64,000 nucleotides of DNA from Galeruca laticollis (Eukaryota; Arthropoda; Insecta; Coleoptera; Chrysomelidae). Shown here one piece after another: positions 45,221-57,376 of this stretch. Under the pieces are notes generated by a model that saw only the letters and a list, made by a program, of their open reading frames with translations, was not told where the DNA came from and made no database searches. Positions within the stretch are counted from its first letter, which is position 1. Every line of letters begins with the position of its first letter. Position numbers and translations under genes: made by a program. The stretch spans positions 140,887,423 through 140,951,422 of the forward strand of contig OY998181.1 of assembly GCA_963921935.1 (NCBI GenBank), in the 5' to 3' direction.

Positions 45221-45464
45221 CAATAACAATTAACCACTAGAAAAAGAATCAATAACAAGATTAAATTTGTAACAAACAATAATCATGGCTTGAGAAATGT
45301 AGAATCATGAAAAACAATTAACCATCAGAAAAACAATAACAGTAATCGTGGTTTGAGAAATGTAGAATCTCGAAAAACAATTAACCACCAGAAAAACAAT
45401 TGAGGTGTGTGAGAATCAGAAAAATATGATGAAAAACATCTTATTTTAACAGTTTTCAAAACCA

Positions 45465-45577
45465 TATAAATATTCTGATATCTAGCCAACAATACACATT
45501 CGTTCCAGTTCTTAGAAAAATAATATTCATTCGTTTCTGTTGTTGTTAGATCGCATACTATAAAGAAAAATGTAAGT
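45465..45577 (+). promoter_or_regulatory. Promoter/first-exon core, repeat A copy 1
   Basis: TATAAATATTCTGATATC at 45,465, ACACATTCGTTCCAG about 25-40 nt later as a possible start region, and AAAAAT followed by GTAAGT at 45,572. Between TATA and donor there is no ATG, so the exon would be untranslated. Confidence 0.55.
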
Positions 45578-46077
45578 TTTTTTCAGTTAAATAATTTCTA
45601 TTTGTTTAAGTTATACTTTTCAAAACATTTAAACATAATTGTTGCTATTCAACAATTTCGCCGAAATAATTTTCTTACGTTCACCTAATATTAAGTCGTT
45701 TATTTTTGTTATGGGTTTAGGATCTTTTTCTAGAAGAGAAGAAGAATTTATCGCTTTTAAATCCATTACACTAAAAATAAAAATTATATAATTAAATCAC
45801 CAATCATTCTAAGTAAAACAAATGAAAATGTCTCAATAACAATTAACCACTAGAAAAAGAATCAATAACAAGATTAAATTTGTAACAAACAATAATCATG
45901 GCTTGAGAAATGTAGAATCATGAAAAACAATTAACCATCAGAAAAACAATAACAGTAATCGTGGTTTGAGAAATGTAGAATCTCGAAAAACAATTAACCA
46001 CCAGAAAAACAATTGGGGTGTGTGAGAATCAGAAAAATATGATGAAAAACAACTTATTTTAACAGTTTTCAAAACCA

Positions 46078-46190
46078 TATAAATATTCTGATATCTAGCC
46101 AACAATACACATTCGTTCCAGTTTCTAGAAAAAGAATATTCATTCGTTTCTGTTGTTGTTAGATCGCATACTATAAAGAAAAATGTAAGT
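46078..46190 (+). promoter_or_regulatory. Promoter/first-exon core, repeat A copy 2
   Basis: Same core as copy 1: TATAAA at 46,078 and GTAAGT at 46,185, with the same 107-nt spacing. Confidence 0.55.
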
Positions 46191-46682
46191 TTTTTTCAGT
46201 TAAATAATTTCTATTTGTTTAAGTTATACTTTTCAAAACATTTAAACATAATTGTTGCTATTCAACAATTTCGCCGAAATAATTTTCTTACGTTCACCTA
46301 ATATTAAGTCGTTTATTTTTGTTATGGGTTTAGGATCTTTTTCTAGAAGAGAAGAAGAATTTATCGCTTATAAATCCATTACACTAAAAATAATAATTAT
46401 ATAATTAAATCACCAATCATTCTAAGTAAAATAAATGAAAATGTCATTCTTACCTGTTGATTATTGGAAGCTGCTATTGGAACTAGACACGGAGAATGAA
46501 TTTCAAACTATAATTCTGGCCTTAAATACAACAAATGCATCGGCATATATATAAATATTGCATTTTTATAGAATAATAATTAATAAATGCACACATACTT
46601 TCAACTATTGCGAGTGCCTCAGGCTGAACAAGTAGGTCATTGCATAACTTATTTTAACTTATTTTAACAGTTTTCAAAACCA

Positions 46683-46780
46683 TATAAATATTCTGATATC
46701 TAGCCGACAATACACATTCACTCCAGTTTTTAGAAAAATAATATTCATTCGTTTTACATCAACCAGTTTACATTGTAAGT
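46683..46780 (+). promoter_or_regulatory. Promoter/first-exon core, repeat B copy 1
   Basis: TATAAA at 46,683 and GTAAGT at 46,775 (92 nt apart), with ACACATTCACTCCAG between them. Confidence 0.55.
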
Positions 46781-47147
46781 ACTCATAGTTTTTTATTGAA
46801 AATCTTGTTGGAATACATATTTTCGGAGAATTTTTTGAAATAATATATCAACGTGCGAAACAGCATCTTTCTGTCAGCGGGAAAAGTTATCTAAAGGTTA
46901 TTGCAGAGTACCTATAACCTCATATATAATGGAAGCTGCTATTGGAACTCGACACGGAGAATGAATTTCAAACTATAATTCTGGCCTTAAATACAACAAA
47001 TGCATCTGCATATATATAAATATTGCATTTTTATACAATAATAGATAATAAATGCACACATACTTTCAAATATTGCGAGTTCCTCAGGCTGAACAAGTAG
47101 GTCATTGCATAACTTATTTTAACTTATTTTAACAGTTTTCAAAACCA

Positions 47148-47245
47148 TATAAATATTCTGATATCTAGCCGACAATACACATTCATTCCAGTTTTTAGAA
47201 AAAGAATATTCATTCGTTTTACATCAACCAGTTTACATTGTAAGT
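47148..47245 (+). promoter_or_regulatory. Promoter/first-exon core, repeat B copy 2
   Basis: TATAAA at 47,148 and GTAAGT at 47,240, identical spacing to copy 1. Confidence 0.55.
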
Positions 47246-47602
47246 ACTCATAGTTTTTTAATGAAAATCTTGTTGGAATACATATTTTCGGAGAATTTTT
47301 TGAAATAATATATCAACGTGCGAAACGGCATCTTTCTGTCAGCGGGAAAAGTTATCTAAAGGTTATTGCAGAGTACCTATAACCTCATATATAATGGAAG
47401 CTGCTATTGGAACTCGACACGGAGAATGAATTTCAAACTATAATTCTGGCCTTAAATACAACAAATGCATCGGCATATATATAAATATTGCATTTTTATA
47501 CAATAATAATTAATAAATGCACACATACTTTCAACTATTGCGAGTGCCTCAGGCTGAACAAGTAGGTCATTGCATAACTTATTTTAACAGTTTTCAAAAC
47601 CA

Positions 47603-47700
47603 TATAAATATTCTGATATCTAGCCGACAATACACATTCATTCCAGTTTTTAGAAAAAGAATATTCATTCGTTTTACATCAACCAGTTTACATTGTAAGT
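47603..47700 (+). promoter_or_regulatory. Promoter/first-exon core, repeat B copy 3
   Basis: TATAAA at 47,603 and GTAAGT at 47,695. This is the unit nearest to the polymerase gene, about 1.1 kb upstream of its ATG. Confidence 0.55.
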
Positions 47701-48239
47701 ACTCATAGTTTTTTATTGAAATTGAATACATATTTTCGGAGAATTTTTTGAAATAATATATCAACGTGCGAAACAGCATCTTTCTGTCAGCGGGAAAAGT
47801 TATCTAAAGGTTATTGCAGAGTACCTATAACCTCATATATAAAAATAATATTATCAATGAAAATAAATTTTATTCATAACTTTAATGTGGGTAAATGCCG
47901 CTGACGTTTAAAATACATTTAAATTCCATGAAATATATTAAATTATCGTTTCTCTTGTAACCAAATCGTTGCAAAAATTAACTTTTACCTTGTAGGGAGA
48001 GATTAATAAACTACTTTAGTATATGTTTTTATTTCATTATTGAGTGGAATCATTTTCCCTCAAATATTGTAGTTAAAAGTGACAGAATTGCTTAAATATC
48101 TTAAAATGCATCACTTTTACATACTTTCTTATGGAAAAAACAAATTTCTTCATTCACAGGTTTGTTTATTTAAAAAGGTCTTTATTCACAATAATTTAAC
48201 ATTGATAATATACGATTACAAGCAAGACATTATATATAT

Positions 48240-48665
48240 ACAAATATGCAAAAGGCCGATGTTCTGGCCGCCCCGGTGTAATCATGTAGTTCTTGATATG
48301 TGTACATGGCACCTTGCCAATGCATAATCCATTTACTATCGCTTGGTAAATTACTTTGTCCCGTATTCACAAATATGATTCCATAGCTACTTCGACGTGT
48401 ATATCCCTGAAAAGCAGCTGAAAAACAGGGTTTCAAAACGAACAGAATTTAATTTATGAGAGCGGCAACATGACGATGTTCATTTCTTGGGGTTATAAGT
48501 TTTGAGAATTGATATTTATGATTGAATAGAGGTTCAATAAGTTGACCTCTCATTCGATGTTTTTGGTTGCTGGAATTAAACAACTGGTTATGTGAATAGG
48601 TGACCATGCAGAAGCCTACACCCACTATCACGGGTGTCTTCTGCGCGGCTTTGAGTGTTTCTCGA
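48240..48665 (-). mobile_element. Non-LTR 3' fragment related to 19,896-20,930
   Basis: Read on the minus strand it shares with 20,440-20,730 the block GATAGTGGGTGTAGGCTTCT, GTCATGTTGCCG, and TTTTGAAACCCTG followed by CTTTTCAGGGATA. The lower part (48,240-48,430) has no counterpart there and stays open as a short frame with NLPSDSKWIMHWQGAMYTYQ, which I cannot identify. Confidence 0.6.
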
Positions 48666-48841
48666 AGATTATTGGGTAAGCAATAGTTGTAAAAGTTTTG
48701 AGAAAAAATATTGCCGTTCAGTCTTCCGTCTGACTAGGAGTTTATTTCTTACTTTTCTTACTCATCACATCCCGATAATACTCATTCGAATACAGTTCTT
48801 TGCTCAAAGTGCTTGCGAAAAAAAAAACTTTCATCCTTATT

Positions 48842-51800
48842 ATGAGTCTCTTTGCGAATCTCGTAAAATATGTTGCTACTCTGTTCGGGCTTATAACATC
48901 TAATTATAATGAACACCAAGTGACGAAAGGGCTTACGGAGTGTAGAAAAGCTATAAAGAAACTAAATAATGCGTTACGAAGTGCCAAGAATATTGGGGAA
49001 AAGCAGCATATCCTAACTAGTATAACTCAAATAAAATCATTTCATAATCAATTTAAATATATTCAAAAACATGGCGGAGACCTATCATCTCATTCTGAGA
49101 CCGCAAAACATCGTGTAAAATGGGATGATCTGGATGTAGCATTTACCGGTCGCATCAGAACTGGTAGCATCTCAAACCTGAAGCATAAGGATCCTATTGC
49201 ATTTCTCAAATATTGTAAGGCTATCTTTAAACGGCGTATACATAATATATTAAAAAAGGAGGTAGCTGTTAAGGTGAATGTGGCTTTCGGAGGCGAATTT
49301 GAAATTGTTAAAGGAGATCAGATTCTTAATGAGTTCAAGTATTTTACTAAAACTAATTCACCAATTTACAAAGATACAAACATTGATGACTGGTTTGATG
49401 CTAAAGTCGCTGTCCCTATCCTTAGAGATCTGGATGAATTTCAAGAACGTGATAGTGGTTGGGCATTGAAGAAGGTGGTGAACTTAGGTGTTAATATCAA
49501 TAAATATACTCCACAACTGGGATCCTCATATATTGATTTACCTACAGAAATAAAAAAGAAGGAGGCATGTATTAACATTAAAAATGAGGATGATTCTTGC
49601 TTTGCTTGGGCGGTGACGTCGGCACTGTATCCTGTTAGAAGCAATTCTGATAGAATTTCATCATATCCACACTATTCGACTATATTAAAGCTAAAAGGCA
49701 TTCAGTTTCCCATGACTATGAAGCAGATCCCTAATTTTGAGAAGCAAAATGGTATATCCATAAATGTTTATCTTCTGCGAAAAGATCGAAAGTCCTTTAT
49801 TACTCTACCAACTTACCTTACAAGGAATAAGATGGATAAACACGTCAATTTGTTGATGGTACAAGATAGATATGATGAAGCGCCAACGAAATATCACTTT
49901 GTTTGGATAAAGAATCTATCAAGACTTCTATCTTCACAACTTAGTAAAGAAGGCGATAAAAAATACTTCTGTAATGGTTGCTTACGCTATTTCAGATCCC
50001 ATGAAAAACTAGATGTTCATCTTAAATGTTGCAAGGGACGAGTGGGATTTCTATGCGAAAGATGTTTACAGTCATTTACTATGATAGAAAAGTTGGATGC
50101 CCACGCCGTAGATTGTATGAAAATTAATGATTGCGCCGTTAAGATGCCGGAACAGGGGAAAAACGTTCTCAAATTCAAAAACTTTAAGAATAAGGTAAAG
50201 GCACCTTTTATAGTATATGCAGATCTCGAGAGTGTTTTGAAGCAGACTGGGGATTCTAAGAAGCCACAACATATCCCTGCAGCCGTTGGGTATTACTTCA
50301 AGTGCTCATATGATGATACGCTTTCCTTTTATAAGAGTTATTTGGGTCAAGATTGTATGCGCTGGTTTGCTGATGAGTTAAATCTGCTTGCTCAAGATAT
50401 TAGTACGGTGTTCCTATGTCCTTATGGAATTCACATGACTCCTAGTCAAGAACGTCAGTTTCAAGCTGCTACCGAATGTCATATTTGTGAAAAGCCATTT
50501 TCCGCTACTGATAAGAAAGTCCGAGATCATAATCATCTTATTCCTGAAAACAATTATAGAGGTGCAGGGCATGAGGGGTGCAATATTAACTATCAGGATT
50601 CGCCTACTGTTAATGTTGTGTTCCACAACTTATCCGGTTATGATGCAAATTTCATCATCGAAGACATTGCTACCCGCATGGCTGGATCTATTGATTTGCT
50701 TCCTATTACAAAAAAAAAATATATTTCCTTCACAAAACATGTTGAAGATGCACGAATCCATTTCAGATTTATCGATAGCTTCCGATTTATGGCATCATCT
50801 CTCGATAAACTCGCCTCTTATTTAACCGAATTTCCTAATTTGAGATCACAGTTTTCTAGTGTTCCCAAGGAAGAATTCACAATGTTAACTAAGAAGGGGG
50901 TGATGCCTTATGACTATTTCAATTCTTTCGACCGCTTTGAAGAAACAAGGTTACCTCCTATCGAGTTTTTCTATAATAATCTCGAAGATAAACCCTGCTC
51001 ACGTAAACTTTATAGTAGAGCACAACGCGTCTGGAATACGTTTCAATGTCAAACCTTAGGTGAATATGTAGAGTTGTATATGAAGACCGATATCCTTCTT
51101 CTTGCTGACGTTTTTGAGCAGTTTCGTTCCAGTTGTATTGCTACGTATAACATCGATCCTGCGCATTATTATACATTACCAGGATTTTCATTCGATGCTA
51201 TGCTAAAACATACAGGACAAGAATTGGAACTTCTCACTGATGTAGACAAGTTTTTGTTTGTTGAGCGTGGTATACGCGGTGGACTTAGTCAAGTTTGCGG
51301 AAAACGTCGTGGTCGAGCCAACAATAAGTATATGCCCACTTATAATCCTTCAAATCCATCGAAATATTTAATGTACTATGATGTCAATAATCAGGTATGT
51401 TTTGTAGTTTTTTCATTTTAGGTAATTATTTCAACTAATTTTAATGTTTTAGTATGGATGGGCGATGAGTCAAGCGTTACCATATGGAGGATTTGAATGG
51501 TGTGACTCTAATATAGACGTTACACAAATTGCTGACGATGCTTCTGAGGGGTACATGCTCGAAGTTGATTTGGAGTATCCTTCTCATTTACATGATTTGC
51601 ATAAGGATATTCCATTTTGTCCTGAACACCTATATCCTAAGACCGTGATGCCTGCTACAAGATCGAATGAGGAAACCAAGTTGATGGGTACCCTAACTAA
51701 TAAAACAAAATACGTTATACATTACCGAGCATTGAAGCAAGCGTTACAGAATGGGCTTGTATTGACAAAAATACATCGAGTATTGAAATTCAAGCAGAGT

Positions 51801-52842
51801 TCTTGGTTAAAGCCCTACATTGACTTACACACCGAGTTACGTAGGGCTGCGAAGAATGAGTTTGAGAAGAACCTATTCAAACTGATGAACAATGCTGTGT
51901 TTGGTGAGTATTGCTAGTTTTATATAAATATTTCTATACTAATCACTTTTTCTAATTGTTGCAGGTAAAACCATGGAGAACGTGCGCAAACGCGTTGATG
52001 TAAAGCTAATTTCTCATTGGAGTGGTCGATATGGTGCTGAATCGTACATAGCTAAGCCCGAGTTTAAGAATAGTACGATTTTCAGCGAAAACCTAGTTGC
52101 CGTCGAATTACGGAAGCTGCAAATATGGTTAAATAAACCAATATATGTAGGAATGGCAATTTTAGATCTGGCTAAAACTACGATCTATGATTTTCACTAT
52201 GAGTACATGGTGAACCGTTTTAGTGAAAACTGTACTGTACTGTATACTGATACCGATAGTCTTATATATGAGATTGGAGATCAAGATCCATATGAAGTAA
52301 TGAAGATTGATTGTTATAAATATTTCGACACCTCAGACTATCCTCTCGATAACGTTTACGGAATTCCTCAAGTTAATAAGAAGGTTCTTGGGATGATGAA
52401 GGATGAGAACAATGGTATCATAATGACCGATTATATTGGGTTACGGTCTAAATTGTATGCAACGCGGTTACTTACCTCTGAAGATGGTCTAGTGGAAAAA
52501 CGAAAACGTCTTGCGAATGATGGATTCGAGAAAGAAGAAATAGATTGCCTTATTCGAAACGTTGGAATAACTAAGAAGGCTAAAGGGGTAAAATCATCAG
52601 TTGTGAAGACAGTAATCACATTTGAAGATTATGAAGAATGCCTTGACACCTTCACACAGAAAACCGTTTCCCAAAATCTAATTCGTGCTGAGAAACATCT
52701 AGTACATTCAATTGTTCAAGATAAAATAGCGTTAAGTCCTTTTGATGACAAACGATTTATTCTTCCTGGTTCTGATGAAACTTTACCCTGGGGCCACTAT
52801 TCCATTGATGCATATATGGATATTGACGTCATTATTCCCTAA
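48842..52842 (+). CDS. Protein-primed-type family B DNA polymerase, 3 exons, intact
   Basis: Exons 48,842-51,394, 51,453-51,903 and 51,965-52,842 join in phase to 1,293 residues plus stop. The start MSLFANLVKY was chosen as the first ATG with good coding sequence; a 14-residue upstream extension from 48,800 is also open. The N-terminal third has a conserved Cys (NEDDSCFAWAVTSALYP) and His (YHFVWIKNLSRLL) reminiscent of a papain/OTU-like fold, then a C2H2-like pair (CNGCLRYFRSHEKLDVHLKC, CERCLQSFTMIEKLDAHAVDC). Exonuclease motifs follow: VYADLESVL (Exo I), FHNLSGYDANFI (Exo II), YMKTDILLLADVF (Exo III). Polymerase motifs are DVNNQYGWAMSQ (A), KLMNNAVFGKTMEN (B) and LYTDTDSLIYEI (C). The family includes Polinton/Maverick and related viral polymerases. 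No integrase, ATPase or capsid gene is adjacent. Confidence 0.9.
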
Positions 52843-52959
52843 AAATTTATATCAGAATAGAAATTATTGTTATTATTTTTATTCATTATACTTTTCAATT
52901 TTATATTGTGCAATAAAATGTTTATACAATTGTTCTTTATTTTAATACCCCATTATCGG

Positions 52960-54090
52960 CTGACTGAGCATGGGTGACATCATCAGCATGAGTGCCCTTA
53001 TGGCTTTACATATTTGCCTCTTGTTCCCTCTTCTTCTTCATAAAGTTGTTTATTTCACTTCAATCTGACCAATCAGAGATGCTGGCGCCCTTATGGCATC
53101 CTTGTACATCCACTTATCACAACGGTGCTTGTTCGACTTCAATCTGACCAATAATAGCAGAGATATGTGTTATAGTGTCCTAATGGTAACGTTGCTTACG
53201 TCACACTATATACATGCTACCATAGAAAAATCATGGAGTACATGAGATCGCAGAACATATGGGGTATACGACAGAAGGCCCATACGATACATTTGACGGT
53301 ATACACATTTTGACTGACGACCGCCCCCACCCCCCGACGACACATAAGGCCCATACGGCGATGGTCAACGGCACCCTCTGGTCATTGTCGTTCACTTCTT
53401 CAGATGACTCTTTTGATACTCCCTGTTTATTTGCAAAACTTATCGCTTATCTATTCTTCTTTCTCAATTCTTTTACACCCTCTGGTCATTGTCTTCAGGC
53501 ATGATTCTTGTACACCCTCTGGTCATTGTCTTCATCACAATTGCGTTTATTCGATTTCAATACGACCAATCAGAGATGGTAGTGCCCTTATGGTATATTT
53601 ATGACTACATCCTGTATATTGATCACGCCCCATACGGCACATGTGGCGGTTGACGCACGTGACGTGGTTGGCAGATGACGTTAGTGCCCTAATGGCATCT
53701 TTTTCTGTACATTCTGTATACGATAATATTCTAAAAATCATATTGCCGTTTATTAGACTCCAATCCGACAAATAATAACAGAGATATGGTAAAATGATTT
53801 TAAGTATGTGCGCAGAACGTTGAAATGAGTCTTTTTTGGCCTATATGTAACGGAAAACATGCGCAGTATACGGGAAAAGTAGCTTCGCTACCCCAGCTAC
53901 CCACGGCCGTTTTGGCACTCTGGTGAATAACAAGTAGATATTTGTTAGTGCCGTTTTGGCAATGACGACGATAGATGGCACATACGACGGTTGACCCATT
54001 TGACGGCCGTCCCCCCTCCCCCGACGGCCCGGCGCGTGAAAGATGGTAGTGCCCTTATGGCATATTTATGACTACATCCTGTATATCGAA
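52960..54090. repeat. Complex repeat block with eight TGCC-N5-GGCA dyads
   Basis: Copies of the dyad start at 52,993, 53,086, 53,176, 53,583, 53,685, 53,905, 53,949 and 54,050, mostly TAGTGCCCTTATGGCA or TAGTGCCGTTTTGGCA. Longer modules also repeat: a segment with GACTACATCCTGTATAT (53,602 and 54,069), a CATACGGCACATGTGGCGG-like segment (three sites) and CACCCTCTGGTCATTGTC (three sites near 53,370-53,530). The block is richer in GC and CpG than its flanks. No coding frame with motifs is seen. Confidence 0.75.
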
Positions 54091-55212
54091 CCCAGAAAAT
54101 GGTGGATGCGCACGTGAAAATTGCTGTCGGCCGCTTCACGCATGCGCAGATCGAAATTGAGCCAAAAATTACCAAGATGGACCTTAGCGATTTCCCATGT
54201 TATTTTACATAAGGAATGAGGCCGAATCAGTGTTGCTCCTTTACTAACATTAATAAATTTATTTAAAACACCTACACTAAGAAAAATATACATAGTGAAA
54301 AATTAACTTTTTCTAGAATTATTATAATTTATAAAAAGATTGAAATATTTCAGGGAATGTTATAGTAAATTTTTTAATTCATAATAAGCATACACTTGTT
54401 ATAAACATGCATTTATAAAAAGAACACCCTGTATGTCAAAATAGAAATTATATCAGTCAAAATAGAAGAATATCCTATGACAGTTCAGGGATTTGTTAAT
54501 ATTGTTGCGAATAAAAATTCTTTTATAGTTAAGTATAATGATCTTCGAATATAATAACAAAATTTAAATTTATTATTTATATTGTAACATAGTTATTTCC
54601 ATAATTTTTACTTATGTACAAATTTTTATAAAAACCAACCAATGAAATGTCATATTGACTGATGACACCAATTTAGCAATCGAAATGAATTGTTTGAGTA
54701 GACCCTGTTTAAGATTTAAACCAATCGGGGGAGAAAGAAACTCTGGTATCCAGGAAGTCAGATTTTGGTTGCTAAGAGGGAGGACTATCAATACATTTTT
54801 GAAAAAAAAAAAGTTATTGGTTGTTGAGAGCTGAATGGAAGAGATCTCCATATTGAATTTGGTGAGAGATTTTATGAATTATTGAAAAAATCATTAACAA
54901 TATAAATTGAAACTTAAAGAGAAACATACCTCACAAATGTAAATTATCCATTTGTATGTTTTGCGTGTTCGCAACAAAACATATTTTGAATTATCCACAT
55001 AAAAAACTTTGTTCCTGGTTCCCGAATCTGTAATTACTTAAATACATCCTGTAGTTAACAATTATAACATCAACAGTGTTTCCTGTATCCTATGTGTAGC
55101 AGTTTTTGATTTATAGATAAACCTTGTTGGAGTTTTAAGGTTTAAATCTCTTAACGACTGTATCGCAGTCCTGACCTGACTATATCAGTTTCAACCCCGA
55201 ACTTTATCCTTT
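54091..55212. other. AT-rich stretch
   Basis: No gene supported. The frame at 54,612-54,851 lacks motifs. Confidence 0.5.
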
Positions 55213-55220
55213 GCTGAAAC
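55213..55220. repeat. P-element target duplication GCTGAAAC (left)
   Basis: It is identical to 61,974-61,981 beyond the other end. Eight base pairs is the standard duplication for P elements. Confidence 0.92.
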
Positions 55221-55828
55221 CAGAGACAACACACGAGACGTGTAACTCAATGTATCATTTTAGTTCGGCAAGACTTATCTGGACGATTGTAATCAAAGAC
55301 TTTTTGTAGGTGGCGCTTTAATCGATCTTCTGTAATCGTAAGTGGCCTCTTTCTGTTATGCATATACGGTCAGGTAAAATATGTCACGAAAATGCGGGAA
55401 ATTCAAAAAAATGCAAACGCGGGAAATTTGAATATCCATACATTCTCTGGCCCCGTATAAAAGTATCCATTCAAAAATTCAGTGTTTTCAATTACAGTAT
55501 TATGTGCATTTTGATCTCGTAGAGGTTGCTATTACACCAAAATGTCGAGATAGAAACACACATCTGTACTGAAACACTAGTCACCTCCTGTACCATCCAT
55601 AAATATAGTAATGATACGTATTTTTGAAATAATTTTGTTATAAATAAATACTTAACACTTCAAACAAACAAACAAACTTTATTTGAAAAATTACATACAC
55701 AGAGGACACAAGAGTAGAAGTTTCAATAATTTTTATAAACAAAAATATAATAAATTTTTTCAAGTTTTTGGTCAGGATTGAAGCACAAATTCTGTTTAAA
55801 ATGTTTACGCTACAGTTGATTGCAAAAT

Positions 55829-55940
55829 TTAAACCAATTTTAGAAAATCAAAATACAGAAAAATCTCAACTCACCTTTAACATTACACAACAACCTCTTA
55901 AAGAATAGTCGCTTATATTTCAAAAATATAATTTACCCGA
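55829..55940. repeat. ~110-bp direct repeat (copy 1)
   Basis: It matches 57,377-57,485 with about a dozen differences (AATCAAAATACAGAAAAATC, CAACCTCTTAAAGAAT). The two copies bracket the gag remnant. They could be relics of long terminal repeats or a local duplication. Confidence 0.75.
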
Positions 55941-56239
55941 TGAAGATAATTCAATAGATAGAGGTAATTTATAAGATAAAGGTAATACACACTTTTTGGA
56001 TTCTGATAACGAAGCAGTTACGATATTTTGATTGCAAGATGAATTTTTATAGTTTTCAAAAAATTTCTCAACAAATATTAGGTAATTTTGCCATTCATGT
56101 GACTATCGATATATTTTTATTAATTTTGATACAACTGGTTTTGATGAATTCTGCTCGTGAGTATTTTTCACACAGCAAAGTTCATTTCTTAAATTACTTT
56201 CGAGATACTTTTCCACAAAACTCCTGCGTCCAGTGAGTC

Positions 56240-57170
56240 AGAACTTAATTATTTGGTTTTTGAATTTTTATTATCACTCGGTAGATTTGTTGAGGAATTT
56301 TTGTGAGGTAAATATTCATTAGATTTATTTTTATTGCAGTTGAGACAAACATTTTTAGTAACGTTAGATCGTCCACAACCGTAGCAATAGATATTTCAAA
56401 GAAAATTTGGATTTTCCATAAGCGTTACCCAAGCATTTGCAAATCCAACATCATATTTAGGTGGTGGCTTGTAACATTTCGTCCATTTTTTAGTCTGTTC
56501 TATCTGCTTGTAAGCAGTTAGAGGTTCAGAAACTGTTTGTCATAGCTAATTGATTGAAGAAATGTGGAAGCATATTAAGTTTTATAAAGGTTGTCATTTC
56601 TTTTTCATCAGGTTTTAGTTTGTAGTTTATTAAATAGACCAAGCATATTAGAAATAAAAATAGAGACACGTTGTCTTCTGTTTTGAATATCTACCTTTAA
56701 ATCATAATTGTAGAGTCGGAAATCTGATTTTAATTTGGCGACGATATCATCCCATGTTGGAGATTGAATATTTACTTTACAACCTTGTGCATCTGAAAAA
56801 CTGTACAATTGCGCTACTGTTTCATCAAAATTTGATTCAATAATTAAACTTGTATGTTTAACTTAATGAATCAATTGTTTTTCAGTTGCATTTTTGGCTG
56901 CCAACATTTTAATACGATTATTAACATGATGTAATCTAGTTTTAAGTTTTCTTTAATATTAACCTCAGAAAAATCATCAAGTTTAATTCTAATTGTATCT
57001 AAGGATGCTTCAATTTCAGTTATGTTAGAATCAAAGGAACATATTGAAGTATTATAGATAGAATGAAACTTCTGTTTGCATTTTCTGATTTCAACAAACC
57101 CATAAGAATTTTTCTATTATCATCTGCAGAAGAATCGGGAAATGTATTTCTAATTTTAATCTTGATAATC
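56240..57170 (-). pseudogene. Ty3/Gypsy-type gag remnant
   Basis: On the minus strand, broken frames give a capsid-like segment (WDDIVAKLKSDFRLYNYD, VSIFISNMLGLFNKL at 56,608-56,808) and a zinc-knuckle-like CYGCGRSNVTKNVCLNC (about 56,330-56,385), followed by a short Asn/Ser-rich tail. These are gag features of insect Gypsy-type elements. Many stops are present, and no protease, RT or integrase remains. It lies inside the P element downstream of the transposase stop. Confidence 0.65.
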
Positions 57171-57376
57171 AATTAAGTAGCAGACCAAAAATTCACGTTA
57201 ATTTTCATTTTTAAGTAGTTTTTTAATTACAATTGATATCTAGAATATCTTTAACAATCTTAATAAAAGGTAATTTTGTTAAAAGTATTATTTAGTAAGA
57301 CCGCCAGTATAATAAATTTGAGCAAAACGGTTATTTTATATGGTTTATACATGTATCGCAACAGTTTATTGGAAAA

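Larger units (their letters stand above)
45221..46446. repeat. Tandem repeat A, two copies of 613 bp
   Basis: Copies start at 45,221 and 45,834 and are almost identical. Each contains three CAATTAACCA-type subrepeats, then a shared core with TATAAATA, and then a GTAAGT donor. Confidence 0.92.
46466..47845. repeat. Tandem repeat B, three copies of 465 bp
   Basis: GGAAGCTGCTATTGGAACT opens the copies at 46,466, 46,931 and 47,396, exactly 465 bp apart. The copies differ by only a few bases and short deletions. They share the TATA core with repeat A but otherwise have different sequence. Confidence 0.92.

Noticed and set aside
54612..54851. Minus-strand hydrophobic 79-codon frame
   Set aside because: No family features; the sequence is low-complexity AT-rich DNA.
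55440..55500. TATAAAAG with a downstream TCAGT initiator near the left P-element end
   Set aside because: It faces no open frame and lies at the 3' end of the element, so a promoter role is not supported.
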